Both the position numbers and the translations under genes were made by a program. Below, one piece after another: positions 11,837 to 23,939 of a stretch of DNA of 64,000 bases. Below the pieces are notes generated by a model that saw only the letters and a list, made by a program, of their open reading frames with translations, was not told the DNA's origin and did not search any database. Source of the stretch: Gorsachius magnificus (Eukaryota > Chordata > Aves > Pelecaniformes > Ardeidae); contig CM067082.1 of NCBI GenBank assembly GCA_034008185.1, positions 103,969,311 through 104,033,310 on the forward strand, read 5' to 3'. Within the stretch, counting starts at the first letter, position 1; each line of letters opens with the position of its first letter.

Positions 11837-14800
11837 CTGGGGAAAATACTATTTGGTTATCCTAATGCACCATGTCCTGATGACATTGATGGGGATTACT
11901 CCAGGTTAATCCGTGGATTATTCAACACACAGAAATGTAAAAGTCTGCAAATGCAGAGACAAAGCACAGCCTTGGAGTGTGCATAAGAGCAACTCAGCTG
12001 AATGTTTCCACCAAAGGGAGGGCAGGACATGGTTGATCCACCACCTCTGCTCTGCAGACAGCTCTTATTTATGATATTTACTATTGGGAGAGTGACCAGG
12101 GGAAGCAAATGGCCTGCACAGGCCCTGGGTACCCAGGTTAGATGCTCAGCATTTAAGCACACAGCCCTTGGAACAGATTCCAAAGCCCTGTCCTACATAC
12201 TCCAGAAAGAAAACTGGTTGTCTGAGGGTGAAGATTGACAGAGCCAGTGCTCAGAGAAAGGAGCTAAAGGAGATTCAGTCATCCCATTCCCTCACTCTGG
12301 GGCTGACACAGGACTTCTGCCCAGCACGGCTCTCCAGCCTGGAGCAGCCTCTCTAGAGAATGGGCTTTTTGGCCTTTCCCATTCCCGACACTCTTCTTTT
12401 CAACACTGGTGGCTGGCTGTGTTTTCCTTTCTGCTGAGCCCAGTGGTTATAGCCCTCCCTGCATTTCTTACCTGTCAGGAGGGTGCTCTCTGCTGAGAGA
12501 CGAGGAGGTATCAAACCTTGCCATGGTCAAGATATATTGGGTGTAGGTGTCAAAATTTTGGCAGTAGGGGCTGTAAGGGCTCGGCTGTGAGGAAAGGCAG
12601 GGGCATTCTCCATTGCTCATTGCCCTTGATCCTCTGGTCTCTTAGGTTCTCCAAGATCTGCTGTTTCCAAATGCAGCTGTAGAATAAATTTTCTTCTCCT
12701 CCTTTTCTGGAGGAAGCTATTAAGTATCTGCACTCTGTCCTATACTTCACTGGGTATAGACCAAAATGACCAAAATGAGCAACCTTTAGGTTTGCATGCT
12801 GATATTTTCTTTCTCTGCCTTGTGGATGCAAAGGCTTTTGTTGCTGTTACCCATTCATATCTTCAGCTCATTATCTTTACATTTGTGTATTTAAAAACAC
12901 AAATACTTTTATCCTTAGCCTCAGCAGTTTGACTGACTCACGCTAACCATCTGAATAAATGGTTCAGGAAGTAACAGTTCCACCTCGAAGGATAAGAACC
13001 TGTAACTAAGTACTGCTACACAGTTATAAAAATTTGACCTTTCTGTCTCTAAGGATCTTTCTAACAGTTTTGACACTAGTATTTGTTAAAGTACTGTAGC
13101 TAAGCAAGTCCTTCCAAAACCCGATTTTAAACCTATGAATTCTTGTAAATGCTTCTGCAAAGTTGTGGAGCTCACTATCTGCAGGTACCGCAGCTGGCAA
13201 GTTCAATCATAGTAAATACTGATAAAACATGCAAGATGAGCTTCCAGTACTTGATGGGGTTTTCTAATAAGGCTAAACCTGCAAAATGGTAAAACCAGTC
13301 CAAAACCAATAAAGATATTCTTATGTGCAAAGAGGACTGGAAAGTTTTGCACATGGGTTATAGTTTCCTTGTGCATACCGAATTGCACATCATCTCACAA
13401 TAGCTTTTCTTCTAATATTTGTCACTCTGCAATCAATTTTTAGGAAGAATCTTCTCTGCCTTGAGAAGAATTTTCATAGATGTCAGAGGACTGCTGCAAC
13501 ACAAACCACAGATGTAAGGGACTTTCTACTACTTTATTACTTTAATCCTCCTGATAAATTGAGACGCACTGGATTCCACAGAATAAAAGCTCTTAATATG
13601 AAAGCAGTATGAAATTGCTCTATTTTGATACATTGTGGAGGGTACTGAAAATAGACTTCATGTATGATCACAAGTTAAAACTATAGAAGTCTAACTGTAG
13701 ACTCCTAATTCCATATTGAAAAAACACTCTAGAAATGTCTTGCTTGCCAAGGGGCTAAACACTCTCTGTTTTGCACCAGGAGGTGCGGTCAGGCTCTGTG
13801 AACTATCATTTAAAATGTTATTTACTAGAGCTAACACCATAAGGAGAGAATATTCTAGGTAATCTTACATCCCTTGAGATAGTGGGAACCCTGGGTGCAG
13901 TAGCTTCCAACAGGCCTCCGATCCACATGCAGCATGCTGGACAGACCCTGTCAACAGGAGAATTTCTTCCATTTTGGTCATTTGAGCTAGTTTATAATTT
14001 TCTTACAAGAAAAAAACTATTCATAAAGGATGTTCACAAGGAGAACTTCTTGCTGTATTTTCCGATAAAAGCAAAGCCATGCGGGTGGCATAACCACTGC
14101 TATCAAGTAGGAGCTGCCTGCAGGCTCCTCTGTTAAATTTGCTGGCTGAGTTGATCCTGCAGCCAAGGAACCTCTGCAGCACATAGACCCTGAAGGCCAC
14201 TTTGTATGCACAGCACAGGCCTGCGCCTGCTCAGGTTAAGCATTACATGGATCATTAACTCCACAATGTACAGTGGTGTCTGGTCAGGATCATTACATTC
14301 CACCCCTTGATCCACATGCAGTTTACCTTTCCCAAAGATACTAGAGATTGTGTTAAGAACATACAGGCTTCTCAAGCCTTAAGTATGAGGCACAGTAGAG
14401 CAGACATGGCCTGTTCAAGATTAGCTCCTCAAATACAGTGTCTTCTGCAAGATTCCCAGTACACACACTCCCAAACCACCAGTGACCTGCTGACACAGAA
14501 AAAAACCTGCAACTATATCATTAGCAAGTCCTTCATGAGGTGTACATACACAAAGCAGCCAAGTTCAGGTTGCTTGAGCCATATTCATTCCAGCAGCACC
14601 TAATGCTCATGTTCTACAAGTGACAGCCTCTGCTGACATACAGTGAAAAAAAAAAGAGATATTCATTATCTACAACTCTCCTGCCCCAAAGACCTTAGAC
14701 TATTCTCAAAAAAAGCTGAAGAAATGATGAGACAACTTCACCAGTTAAAAATGAAGCCTGAGGTTGAAGAAATAGGACAAACATTAAAAGGAACTACTCA

Positions 14801-15542
14801 GGAGAATAACTGTTTTCAAAATCATGTTTCAAAGCTCATGGTGCAAGAAAATTCATCCCTCAAGAGCTATTATAGAAGGACTGAGCAGCCCTCACTGCTG
14901 TTAATTTCTAGCATCTGAGTTTGAAATGTTTTTTTCACAAATCCCCCAGGAGGGAAATTCATGCTTTATGTGAATTTTAGCACTTTCCCTTGGGAGGCCA
15001 GCAACCTCACAATTTAGCAGGACATTCCCAGTACCTCACACCCAAGACAGCCAAGAACATGGCCTCCACATTGGCCAATAAAACACCTATGGAAGCCACC
15101 AAGAAACACCACCATCATTTAGATTTTCCCTCTGCACCTCTGGGCAGAGCAGCCCTTGCAGTTCCAGGTCTTCCTTCTCTTCCCAAGCTTGACAAAAGCA
15201 CTAGAGAAAACAAACACAAAGCAATGTATAAACAGAGAAAATGTGAAAGACCTCCTTTGCCAACAGGTAAGGGACCGAGGTAGACAGTGACAGGAGAAAT
15301 CAGCTGATCTCTACCTAGACTCTTTTGTACTAATACCAGCACGTCTTGAAAAAGTGAGAGCTTATTGTCCGTGCTTAAGTATTCCCCCAATGCGCACACC
15401 AGACACTGAAAGAACACTTATGGTGCTCCATTAGATGAAACAAAGACACCTACCCTTCAATACATGGCTCTTTAGTGCTCAAAGGAAGAGGACAGTTCTG
15501 TGCACCTTCATCTGTTGCTCCTTCACCTCTCAGAAGTTTACT
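11572..15542 (-). CDS. candidate unrecognised spliced gene, minus strand
   Basis: Five open segments with splice-like borders follow one another on the minus strand: 15454-15542, 15315-15405, 13039-13193, 12472-12584 and 11572-11836. The joins 15315/13193, 13039/12584 and 12472/11836 agree in phase (1, 0 and 2). The join 15454/15405 does not, so an exon is missing or that segment is wrong. Peptides include GEYLSTDNKLSLFQDVLVLV, SELHNFAEAFTRIHRFKIGF, PSPYSPYCQNFDTYTQYILT and WDQLRGKLKQSPHHRKEQLA. I recognise no family. It could be a fast-evolving gene, a decayed one, or a chance series. Confidence 0.3.
12472..12584 (-). CDS. candidate exon, unknown gene
   Basis: 113 nt between a good acceptor (cctgcctttcctcacag) and donor (GTAAGA). 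The frame reads PSPYSPYCQNFDTYTQYILT and MARFDTSSSLSREHPPD. It has the best splice sites of the candidate series. Confidence 0.35.
13039..13193 (-). CDS. candidate exon, unknown gene
   Basis: 155 nt, open as AVPADSELHNFAEAFTRIHR, FKIGFWKDLLSYSTLT and so on to RKILRDRK. It enters in the phase left by the 15315 segment. The pyrimidine tract before the acceptor is poor and the donor (GTCAAA) is weak. Confidence 0.25.
14643..14918 (+). other. plus-strand open frame with coiled-coil-like composition
   Basis: 91 codons with KKAEEMMRQLHQLKMKPEVE and EEIGQTLKGTTQENNCF, rich in Lys, Glu and Leu as in coiled coils. There is no clear start, splice border or homologue. It could be a piece of a decayed retrocopy or exon, or chance. 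Confidence 0.2.
15315..15405 (-). CDS. candidate exon, unknown gene
   Basis: 91 nt, acceptor after gtgttctttcag and donor GTAGAG. The frame contains GEYLSTDNKLSLFQDVLVLV and QKSL and leaves one base over. The peptide looks helical and protein-like. Confidence 0.3.
15454..15542 (-). CDS. candidate exon, unknown gene
   Basis: 89 nt, open as SKLLRGEGATDEGAQNCPLP and LSTKEPCIEG, between a cactcag acceptor and donor GTAGGT. It leaves two bases over, which does not match the next candidate at 15405. Confidence 0.25.
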
Positions 15543-17674
15543 CTGAGTGCTGAGTAAGCTCTCATGGAAACATCCCACAGACAGCCACCAGATGGCTCAA
15601 AAGTTTCCCTTGTTCAGATAGCTTTAATGCTGGATCATTCACTGAAGATAATTCAGGTAAGCATGGCTATTTAAAAGGCAATGTCTACAATTGGGCTAGA
15701 CATGAACTCACTCCCAGCTGTACCCCTTGACATACGTCTTGCATTCCAGAAAATGTAAGTAAGTATTTAACTTGATCCTCCTCAGGGTTTAATTAGCAAT
15801 TAAAACAACAAAAAAGCAACCATTCCCTGGCACAGGGAAGTGCTATTTATTCCACTTCTCTCAAAGTATCTCTCCTGCCTTTCCTTTATCCACACCACAT
15901 CCTGAAACACATCTTCAGCACAGTATTAGTTAATTTTTAAGCAGCTGTAGCTATCAATTGTCCCAAATTATTCATGCAATTTTTTCAGTGACTCTTCACA
16001 AGCTCACTGAGAATAAATTCTACAAATGTGCTAGTGTAACGGAGAATTTTTTTCTATACATAATTTAATCAAGCGTGATTAACAAGTGAGGCTGCCTGTC
16101 TTGCAACTGGTGTGCCCGTTATATAGCTAGGGATGCAGTTCTGTTTCTCACAAGTTAGTGTTTCAGGAAACTTCCCTGTTCAATCCCCAGCACTTCTAAA
16201 AGCTCTTTCAGCTTTGCAAACATATTATACTGAAAACACAGAAATTTTATTTTATTAATGACCAGTTACAGTGTGCACGTAAAATTTTATTAGCTACAGT
16301 GCAAATCTCTCAGAACATGGTAAACTGCACATTTGTAAATATGAAGACTATTCAGGCAGTTCAACTAACGAAGTGTGAGGCTGAAAAAACTTCCCCCTGC
16401 CCCAACTCTATTTTACTAGAAAATGGTATAATGAAATGAGGGGCTAGAGAGTTTAAACTTTGAGGTTTTATCTTTTTTAATACACAGTTTTTGAAGAAAC
16501 ACTCAGGTGAGAGAAGAGGAACAACTTCCAAAAAAACAATGCCACGGATCTTTTATCAAGTCCTAACCCAATGTAAGTAAAACCTGCCTTCCTTGGGAGC
16601 CTGACAAACATTCCACATGAAAACTGCAGTCTCATAACCAGTATATGAAGAAAAGTGTCTGGCTAAATTGATCTAGCTACATTGATCCAGTTTATGCAGG
16701 ACATACAAACCTAAGATATCTTTGACAATGTCTCTGGCCTATTAGACTTGTATTTAAGTGGCTTCAACAGGATGATGTTTTGATGTACTTTCTGATATGC
16801 CTCACATCCTACTCTTACTGATACATGCTTTAACTCTCCCAGGACAGGGACGACTACTGTATAAAACATCACACAGAATGAAATTGAATACACATACATA
16901 CATATTCCTGTTTCCATGACATCCCAGACATAACTCTAGCTCTACAGAGAAGAATGTGGGCCAAAAAAAAAAAATCATCACTTGGTATTTTCTAGGTAAA
17001 ATTCATGGACTACTAAAGAAGTAGTCTTCTTGACTAAAACATACATTTCATTCTTGGTGGCTGAAACTTCCAGATGCTCCGCAAGTGAAGTTTAGGAGGT
17101 ACCAGGCTGAAAAAAAGCCAGCCTTGTGACAAAGAACATGGTTTTGTGAGAGGATTTTGGGGCATTAAATCAGGGGTCTACTCAGTAAAACCATGTCAGA
17201 GACTAGCTGGGAGGAGTCTCAGTGACAAAAATGGCATTCAAAATGCCTATGTTAGAATTAGCTTAGAGCTCAATGTGTAACAAGTCTGATCAGCAGCTGG
17301 ATGTATTACTAAAATGCAGACAGAACTCTTTGATAGCCAAGTTGGATACTACGACCATCTTGTAACTGGCTGGATGTACCTGTTTAGCTTCAGAGCCTGT
17401 GAAGTTGCTAATCTTAAAAAAGTGTACCAATTGTCTCCCTTTTCAGTTTCAGAGAGATGCACTGTTTCCCCAATTTTAAAATTGGAAGTTTTCGAGATAC
17501 TGTACAATGAAGTCATGGTAGCATATGCGATTTAGCAAATGCTTCAACAGCTGACCAATTCTGTATTTGTCAAATCAGTATTTTATACTGGTACAGAAGA
17601 GGTTTAACTTAAGTATAACTAAACCTGAATTACTTTGGACTTTTACTTCGCTGGGTCTGCCTTCAGCATATAGT
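15543..17674. other. unassigned 2.1-kb stretch
   Basis: No recognisable gene or repeat. A short plus-strand exon-like piece (IALMLDHSLKIIQ, about 15618-15656, between a tttcccttgttcag acceptor and a GTAAGC donor) is noted, but at 13 codons it is well within chance. Confidence 0.3.
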
Positions 17675-17850
17675 TCACAGAATCATAGAATGGCTTGGGT
17701 GGAAGGGACCTTTAAAGGTCATAAGGTCCAACCCCCTTGCGATGATCAGGGGATATCTTCAGCTAGATCAGGTTGCTCAGAGCCCTGTCCAACCTGACCT
17801 TGAATATTTCCAGGGATGGGGCATCTACAATGTCTCTGGGCAGAAAGGTT
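17675..17850 (-). mobile_element. CR1 LINE 3' fragment, minus orientation
   Basis: It begins cagaatcatagaatggct and continues with ggaagggacctttaaaggtc and the Cys/Pro-type ccaaccccc words, the reverse complement of a CR1 3' end. It runs into the conserved gagccctgtccaacctgacc region. Only the last part of the element is present, the usual CR1 5' truncation. Confidence 0.9.
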
Positions 17851-20800
17851 GTCACAACTGAGCACAGAATCTGCGAGAGGTCAGTTATTTCCCCTTCCAG
17901 TGGCCCCAAGAACTATTCAAAAAGCCTACAGACTTCCTAGGATAGGTCCACTGAGCCCCAGCAGGGCCCAGATAGCAATTCTACTGGAAGAGCAGAAAAG
18001 ACCCCACACAACATTTATACCTTGTCACAAATTGTACTAACCCCTGGTAACCTTAACACCGTAAGCAACTCAGATTTATCTGCTCAGAGGTCTTGAGTTC
18101 TCCTCTGAAAACACATGCTCTTTGCTAGGTGTGTATTTTGCCCACTAAATGTCCTTTGGTAACAGTCCAGAACAAACAGAAGCAATATCCTCTCCCTTTG
18201 GAGTTTGAACTTACCTACCATCATCTACTGGTATGCAAGTTATTTTTGGCACACTGGAAGAAAACCCTCTAAAGGCTAGGGCTGCATCTGCCCAGTGTTA
18301 AGAGAGGCACTCCAAAAAACATGGAAGGATGGGCTGTTATTTGCTGAGTAAGACTTAATCTGGGGCTACATCACCTAAGACAGACAAAGTGTATGATAAA
18401 TGTACTTACATTTGCTAGAGGTCATCCAGCAGTTCCCAGAGAAAACCCAGCCTTGTTTTCATGACAGTCCTAGGCACACCAATACAGAAGTGAGAATCAG
18501 CAGCACACTCAGGTTCAGAATCCTTCCTATGTTTCAGACAGGCTTCATACACAGCTAGCTTTCTAGCCACAGAAAACAGTCACCGCAGTCTGCAGGAGGG
18601 CTAAGGTGACAAAAAGAACCTGGAGGGAAGAGCTCACCCTGCTTACATCCTTCTGAGCTACAGAAGGGGACAGCAACATTAAGTTTACACTCCCCATTGG
18701 AATTACTGACTCCCATGGCAAGCCTGTAAGATTTAGGTCAACAGCTATAACACTGTATTACAGCAGAATGCTAGAAAACATTCAGTGGGTGCTGCCTTCA
18801 TCTGAACTGCTGAGACCATCACGGACAAAGCAAATCTAAGAGTGACTGCTGTTTACAAACTACAGAAGGAGAGAAGTCTCATGCCTCTTCACATGGGGAT
18901 GGTGAGGCTGGGAGCCTCTCCAATAGAGACAGAAGCTGTACACTTGTCCTCTGCCACCATAAACCTGCGATACACTTGCCTTTATGTCCTTACAACAGAA
19001 GCAGCCACTTCAGAAAGCAGCAGATAGGCAAAGTAAAAACAGCCAGTGCTAAAATGGTTTAACAGCTTTCAGAGGTTCCTCTAACACACCATCTACTGCA
19101 GTACTGAGAACATCAGTTCACAAATGGAGGGCTCTTCCTTGGTGGTTTGAGGTTATATTCCATCAGAGACAAATGCATCAAGTCCATGAGAACAAAGCAG
19201 GGAAGCACTCTATCCTGGCAAGATCCCCCTTCCCATGCCAAAGCAAGAGCACCTCTCACAATCTTCACAGCAAGTCAGACAGGCACCAAACCAAGGCAGA
19301 ACCTGGATTCTATTTCTCAAGCCACATTTGTAGCTCTGCCAACTGATTCAGATGGTTTTCAGCTCCAACTGGGCAGTCAAACCAGAGCTGACAGACTGGC
19401 TAATACAGGTGATTATATGGATACAACAGGGGAGGAAAAGAGGGCACTGGCTGGCACTGTGCCCAGACCAGACTCTAGTACCTGGCAGCATGTAAAGCAA
19501 CCCCTGAAGCCATGCAAGAGATGTCAACCAGTTCCCAGATCTCCACTGTACTTCCTAATGAATTTACAACAAGCATCAATATAAAACACCAAGCCCGGCA
19601 TAAACTAGACCTGAAAAGACACAAACATTCAGAATCAAGTGATCCTAGGCACTCCAAATCTGCCCACATGAACTGAAGTCCTACTTCAAACATAATAGGA
19701 AAGTCAACTTCTAATGTTCAACCATTATTGTATGGGACATTTCTGAAATGAGAAAGAATGAACATTATTTCTCCCAGGAGAGTTTGAATAGAATCACCTC
19801 TGTTATCAAGTCACCTTATGCCTTACACACAAACATCACCTCCTTAAAAGCAAGTCACTTCTTGGACTAAAGAAAATGAGAGACCTTTTACCTGTGTCCA
19901 TAGTGTCAGATGCCTGGATGTGACTGTATTTGTAGGACATGAACTGCCCAGGTGTTAAGAATGACAGGAAAACTCACTGGCAGCTAAAACATTTCTCCTT
20001 TATTTCAAGAGATTCTTCTTGTTTTCTGCTGGAAAATTGGAGCTGTTAGGCAATAGTCATCTGCAAATGCATCTCCTCTAAGATTCCTGCAAAAATAATG
20101 CAGCAAAACTAAGTTTGGATTCTATTTCATCTCCCACTCTTTCTCTTATTTACAACAGTTCAACTCCCAACTACTACATTAGATCCTGCTTTGAACTGTT
20201 TTGTACTACTAATATCAGACCGTTCTTCAAAGGCCATCCTAGAACTTTCTGCCCAAAATAAACCCCACCATATCCTGCCTTTTAAGAAAGGCCACAGTGC
20301 TTCACTGCATTAAGCTGAGAAGCAGGACACATACACACTTCCTGGGAACATGTTGCCTGCATTTCAGTGGTGGTGGCCTTTCCCTTGATGGGTGAACAGC
20401 TGTTATCCCAGCGCTGAGGTGGAAGCATGCCGTGCTCGTTCCATTCTGAAGACATCAACAAGAAGGCTCAAAAGATTCCCCTATTTAAAGAGTTTTAAGT
20501 CACGTCAATTCATTATACACCCAACACTTCAAGAAAACATGGGTCTTAAGGCACAATATATACAAATGAACTAGTAGACATTAAGCAACTGCCAGCTGTA
20601 CCTATGACACTCATCTCTCCATTCAAGAAAAGAAATACTTAAGCTGATCCTCTTCGAGCCCTGACCTGGCATTAAAAAAAGAAAACCCAGCTTTCTCTGG
20701 CAACATGCTCTCTATTAGTAGCTCTGATTTCCTGTTTCCCTTCAGCCTTAAAATGTTGTGAAACACAAACAACACAGTATAGTTTGGTTTTAAGCAGTTT

Positions 20801-20984
20801 TTCAAAAAGTATCCAGCTTCAGTTACCTCTTTGCTAACAAAACAAGCAGTTGAATAAATGACACTGTCATATCAGGTTTCTCGCACCACTTCATGTGCAC
20901 GTGTAAGAGAAGCTAGCTTGAAACAGTCTACTTCCCTAAAACAACAGTCTAGGAATTCAGTACAGAACTCAATCAGGACGCAAT
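17851..20984. other. unassigned 3.1-kb stretch
   Basis: Mixed-composition DNA where the 3' part of the shugoshin-like gene would be expected. The longest open frame (19147-19584, plus strand, 145 codons) shows no domain, start context or splice partner I recognise. I see no CR1 or LTR piece. Confidence 0.35.
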
Positions 20985-21675
20985 CTTTTCCAAACTCCCC
21001 TTACCAACTAGCCTTGCCCTTGGTGTAGGATGCTCCACCTCTCTTTCATTCTGGAATTCCTGCTTGGGCTCTGACAGACATCTCTCAGGTCCAGGTCTTG
21101 CATGTTCTCCCCATCCACCTGTTCTGGCCACTGAGCAGCTCTTGCTTATAATGATGAGGCATGTGGAGGCCATCATCTGAATCCTCATCAACGCTGCCCA
21201 ACTTGTGGCCAGGACTCAGATACACCTTCTGTGTGAGCCTTGCTGGTAGCTGGGTCAGTCACCTTCTTCAATCAAAAAGCCATCACCTGACGTCCATTCT
21301 GAGAAGTGTGGCACTTACTGTGACAGGACTCAGCCAGCACCTCTGGCTTTCCTTGGGAAGTCTCCACTTGTGCTAGCCTTGGTCTGGAGGCTTCTCCAGC
21401 ACCTTCCAGCTTTCTCTCCCGATACTGCTCCCTCCTTACTCAAGAGCCTGTTACATACAACTTCCCTCAGGTCAGGCACATTGTCCGAATTCAGTTGAGT
21501 ACCTGCAGAATCTACCTGCCTCAACACCAGCTCCAGTTTTCCCATGCTCTCATTTTGTTAACAAATACTGAGATTTGTGTTTTCAACACTATGTTCTTCT
21601 AGGCTTTTCCGAAGTCTGACTTCCTCCTGTTTGGAAAACTCTTGTTGAATGAGATGTCTCTGGAAGGGCAAAACC
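20985..21675 (-). pseudogene. shugoshin-like coding remains in shifting frames
   Basis: Downstream of the early stop, a different frame is open with RHLIQQEFSKQEEVRLRKSL and ends at TAA (21558-21560). The same frame then reopens with ESMGKLELVLRQVDSAG and stops at about 21330. Near 21.1-21.2 kb a third frame has VDEDSDDGLHMPHHYKQ, which recalls the DDSDDLYLP segment of SGO1. A further frame has NMQDLDLRDVCQSPSRNSR. Several frame changes and stops within 700 bp fit decay of the large central exon. The C-terminal basic SGO motif was not found. Similarity is judged by eye. Confidence 0.45.
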
Positions 21676-21797
21676 CTAAGGACGCACTCTGCGAGTCCTT
21701 ATCTCTGAACAGCGCTGCCTGATGGACACACTTTTGTGGAACACATTGCCAGACTGTCCATGCTCTTCACTTGAAGAAACAGACTCCAGCTCTGGCA
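21676..21797 (-). CDS. SGO1: shugoshin-like exon start, frame ends early
   Basis: The acceptor is preceded by a long T run (…ttttgccttgttaacatag), and the exon joins the previous one in phase. It reads PELESVSSSEEHGQSGNVFH and KSVSIRQRCSEIRTRRVRP, then TAG at 21676-21678. The first part matches SGO1. The last residues look like the wrong frame, because another frame stays open directly downstream. Confidence 0.5.
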
Positions 21798-23937
21798 CTA
21801 TGTTAACAAGGCAAAAAAAAAAAAAAAATTCAACTCAGAACAGAGAAACAGAGAGCCCTACTGAACTACAGATTAACAACCCAGAGAAGATTTGCTTTCT
21901 TTCTAAATCCATCAGACTGACCAGCTGCAGTGTTTTCTAAAAAGATTTGCAAGACCCCGTGTTTGTCACCAAGATAAGCTTGGATGAATACAGTCTCCAG
22001 AAAGCATCCTGAAATAGGCTACAGTTTGGATATTCTCCTCACAGGAAAACATGAGTCATAACAGCAGGACTCTAGGAAATTTGAGCTGCAGCTCATACCT
22101 ATTTTTCAATTAGCCTTTTCAAATATTGTGCTTTGAAAAAGCAGCTCATCGTAAACACTAACAAGCCACAGAAAAGCAGATTTCTCTAGTCAGCTGTTCA
22201 GTAGATCAGGTCATTAGGAGGCAGGGATACAAGAGTGAGACCTTTCAAATTTGTTCCCCATTCTGCCAGCTATCTTCACTCAAAACCTTTAGCCTTTGCA
22301 AGTCTGATCCTCACAAAAGCTAGTACAACCACAGCTACCACTATACAGAATTTCTCTGTTCTCATGTATTATCTCACCATTACTACAAAGGAGTATTCAC
22401 GATGCAGTTATAGGCACACAGGCCTCCTCCTTACTTCTGGAGGGAGGAATGCCCACTAGATTTCCTTACCACACTCTGGGTCTACTTCCTTCATGGCACC
22501 GAGAGATTTACAGCGGACCTCTGAAACACAGCCAGCTGGCTTACTGTCATCTGCTGTGGCCTTCATCTCACTCTCAGGCATTTCTTCCTGTTCCACAATA
22601 TGTTGTAGAGCTTCCCTAGGGAGAGGAAAAATACATTGCTTTTAGGACAAGGAATTATTTCCGTGGTGTAACATTCATCTCCCCTCCCCCCCCCATTCAC
22701 TGTAAGAAAACCATAGTAGAAGTGACAAGACAAATTAATCAGAGCTACTTACACACAATGCTCTTGTCCAGTGACAACAGAGATTGTTACAGGCCTAAGG
22801 AAATGTTCCTACATTCTCCAAGAAGAAAGGTTTCACTGTGATTAAGCACTGATAGTCCCCAGGAGAGCAAGGCTCCAGATGACTGGCAGCAAGAGAGAAG
22901 AGAAACACAACTTCTTCCATGCTTAGAGCCAGCCCTCTCCTTCGCCTCCCCAGGCAAACTGCGTGGATGTCTGCAGGAAGAAAGCAATGGAGGCACTTGG
23001 TGGGGAAAGCTCTGAAGACAGAGGCCTCCCTGGCAGACAAAAGTAAAGGTCCAGACCAAAGGCAGGAAGGTGGGATGCCCCACATCACAAACCCCCTGAC
23101 CTTTCTGGCCCAGCAACTGACTACAGTAATTTCCAAGCAGCTTCCGAAGATGGGAGCCCAAACAAGCTGACACAATTGTTCCTCCACACTTGGAGGAACA
23201 GTGAAAACCATGTTGGTGCAGTTATTTTCAGGTCCGTGCTTACATATCTTGCAATCATGTTATAAGAAAACTGACTGTATGTAAACCAGGTGTTACAGAC
23301 TGACCATTAAAAGGAGAGCAATGACTCTCTTTACAGAAGGAGGAGAAGCAAAACCTAGGAAGCATTAATAACTAGAACTGGAGGAAACCCAACAAGACCT
23401 CTCCTGTGTAGCTAACTGGCTTGTCAGGAGTCACTAAAGTTCAGAAAGAGACCTCAGGCTGATCCGGAGCCAATTCCAAAACTCCCCATTACTGCAAGGC
23501 AAAGACAGTGTTCCAAATACCTCAGCAGGGGCCTGCACTTGCTGTGATTGAAGCAGTGTTTGTAAATAAAAGATCTTGAACTTCAGGCATTGATTCTCTC
23601 CCTTTAAATACAGAAGGACATCTCGGGCTTCTCTCAGTTTGAGCTTCTCCTCCTGCAAAGCCAGAGCTAGAGCTCTGTTGTTGGCTTGGATGCTCTTCAG
23701 TTGCACAGGGCTGCTGGCTGCAAGAGAACTGTCCCCCGTTACACATCAGAAATTAAGAATGAGCACCGGGTAAATGTGTGACACAGGCAACCAAAGCACC
23801 TTACTTCTGCCGTTGGCATGTGGAGACCAGGGCTCGTAGGCTTTCCCCAGTCCTGTCCATTTCTTGTTTCTCTCTTTTCTTCGTTCTTTCAAGTTGGCAT
23901 CACTCCTCCTGACCGGCTTTCGCAAGGACTTGGCCAT
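21676..23937 (-). CDS. SGO1: shugoshin-like gene (SGO1 type), 5' exons; possibly truncated
   Basis: Minus-strand gene starting in a CpG island. Shugoshin protects centromeric cohesin from early removal by recruiting PP2A at kinetochores. Exon 1 (23805-23937) starts MAKSLRKPVRRSDANLKERR and exon 2 (23521-23717) carries QANNRALALALQEEKLKLRE, matching the basic start and PP2A-binding coiled coil of SGO1. The exon at 22470-22615 joins in phase to one at 21676-21797, which carries GNVFHKSVSIRQRCSEIR, like the human segment around NVLPRTVSVRSS. An exon between exon 2 and 22615 is needed to fix the phase and was not placed. The frame stops at 21676, far short of the family length (about 500 or more residues). 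The C-terminal SGO motif was not found. It could be a degraded copy, a short form or an assembly error. Confidence 0.6.
22470..22615 (-). CDS. SGO1: shugoshin-like internal exon
   Basis: 146 nt with a strong acceptor (tttttcctctccctag) and donor GTAAGG. The open frame begins EALQHIVEQEEMPESEMKAT and ends AMKEVDPEC plus one base. It is acidic and low-complexity, as shugoshin is after the coiled coil. It enters with one base of a split codon, whereas exon 2 leaves none over, so at least one exon between them is missing from my model. Confidence 0.55.
23521..23717 (-). CDS. SGO1: shugoshin-like exon 2, PP2A-binding coiled coil
   Basis: 197 nt, completing the Thr codon split from exon 1. It contains QANNRALALALQEEKLKLRE and then ARDVLLYLKGENQCLKF, ending QSQQVQAPAE. 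This is the conserved N-terminal shugoshin coiled coil, including the Asn next to the PP2A contact. Acceptor after ttctcttgcag, donor GTATTT. Fully open. Confidence 0.75.
23805..23937 (-). CDS. SGO1: shugoshin-like exon 1 with start codon
   Basis: 133 nt from the ATG at 23937. It encodes 44 residues beginning MAKSLRKPVRRSDANLKERR, then KERNKKWTGLGKAYEPW, and leaves one base over. Donor GTAAGG. The basic start resembles the MAKERC…KKRMKEKRNK start of SGO1. The ATG lies just inside the CpG island edge. Confidence 0.7.
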
Positions 23938-23939
23938 CT

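Noticed and set aside
15618..15656. 13-codon plus-strand exon-like piece with good splice sites
   Set aside because: Too short, no partner exons on this strand, and expected by chance.
19147..19584. 145-codon plus-strand open frame
   Set aside because: No homology recognised and no splice or promoter context. Kept only as part of the unassigned stretch.
22787..23211. Two overlapping minus-strand frames of 128 and 138 codons between shugoshin-like exons
   Set aside because: They lie where a missing shugoshin exon is expected, but neither gives the needed phase with a convincing donor, and the sequence does not resemble shugoshin clearly.
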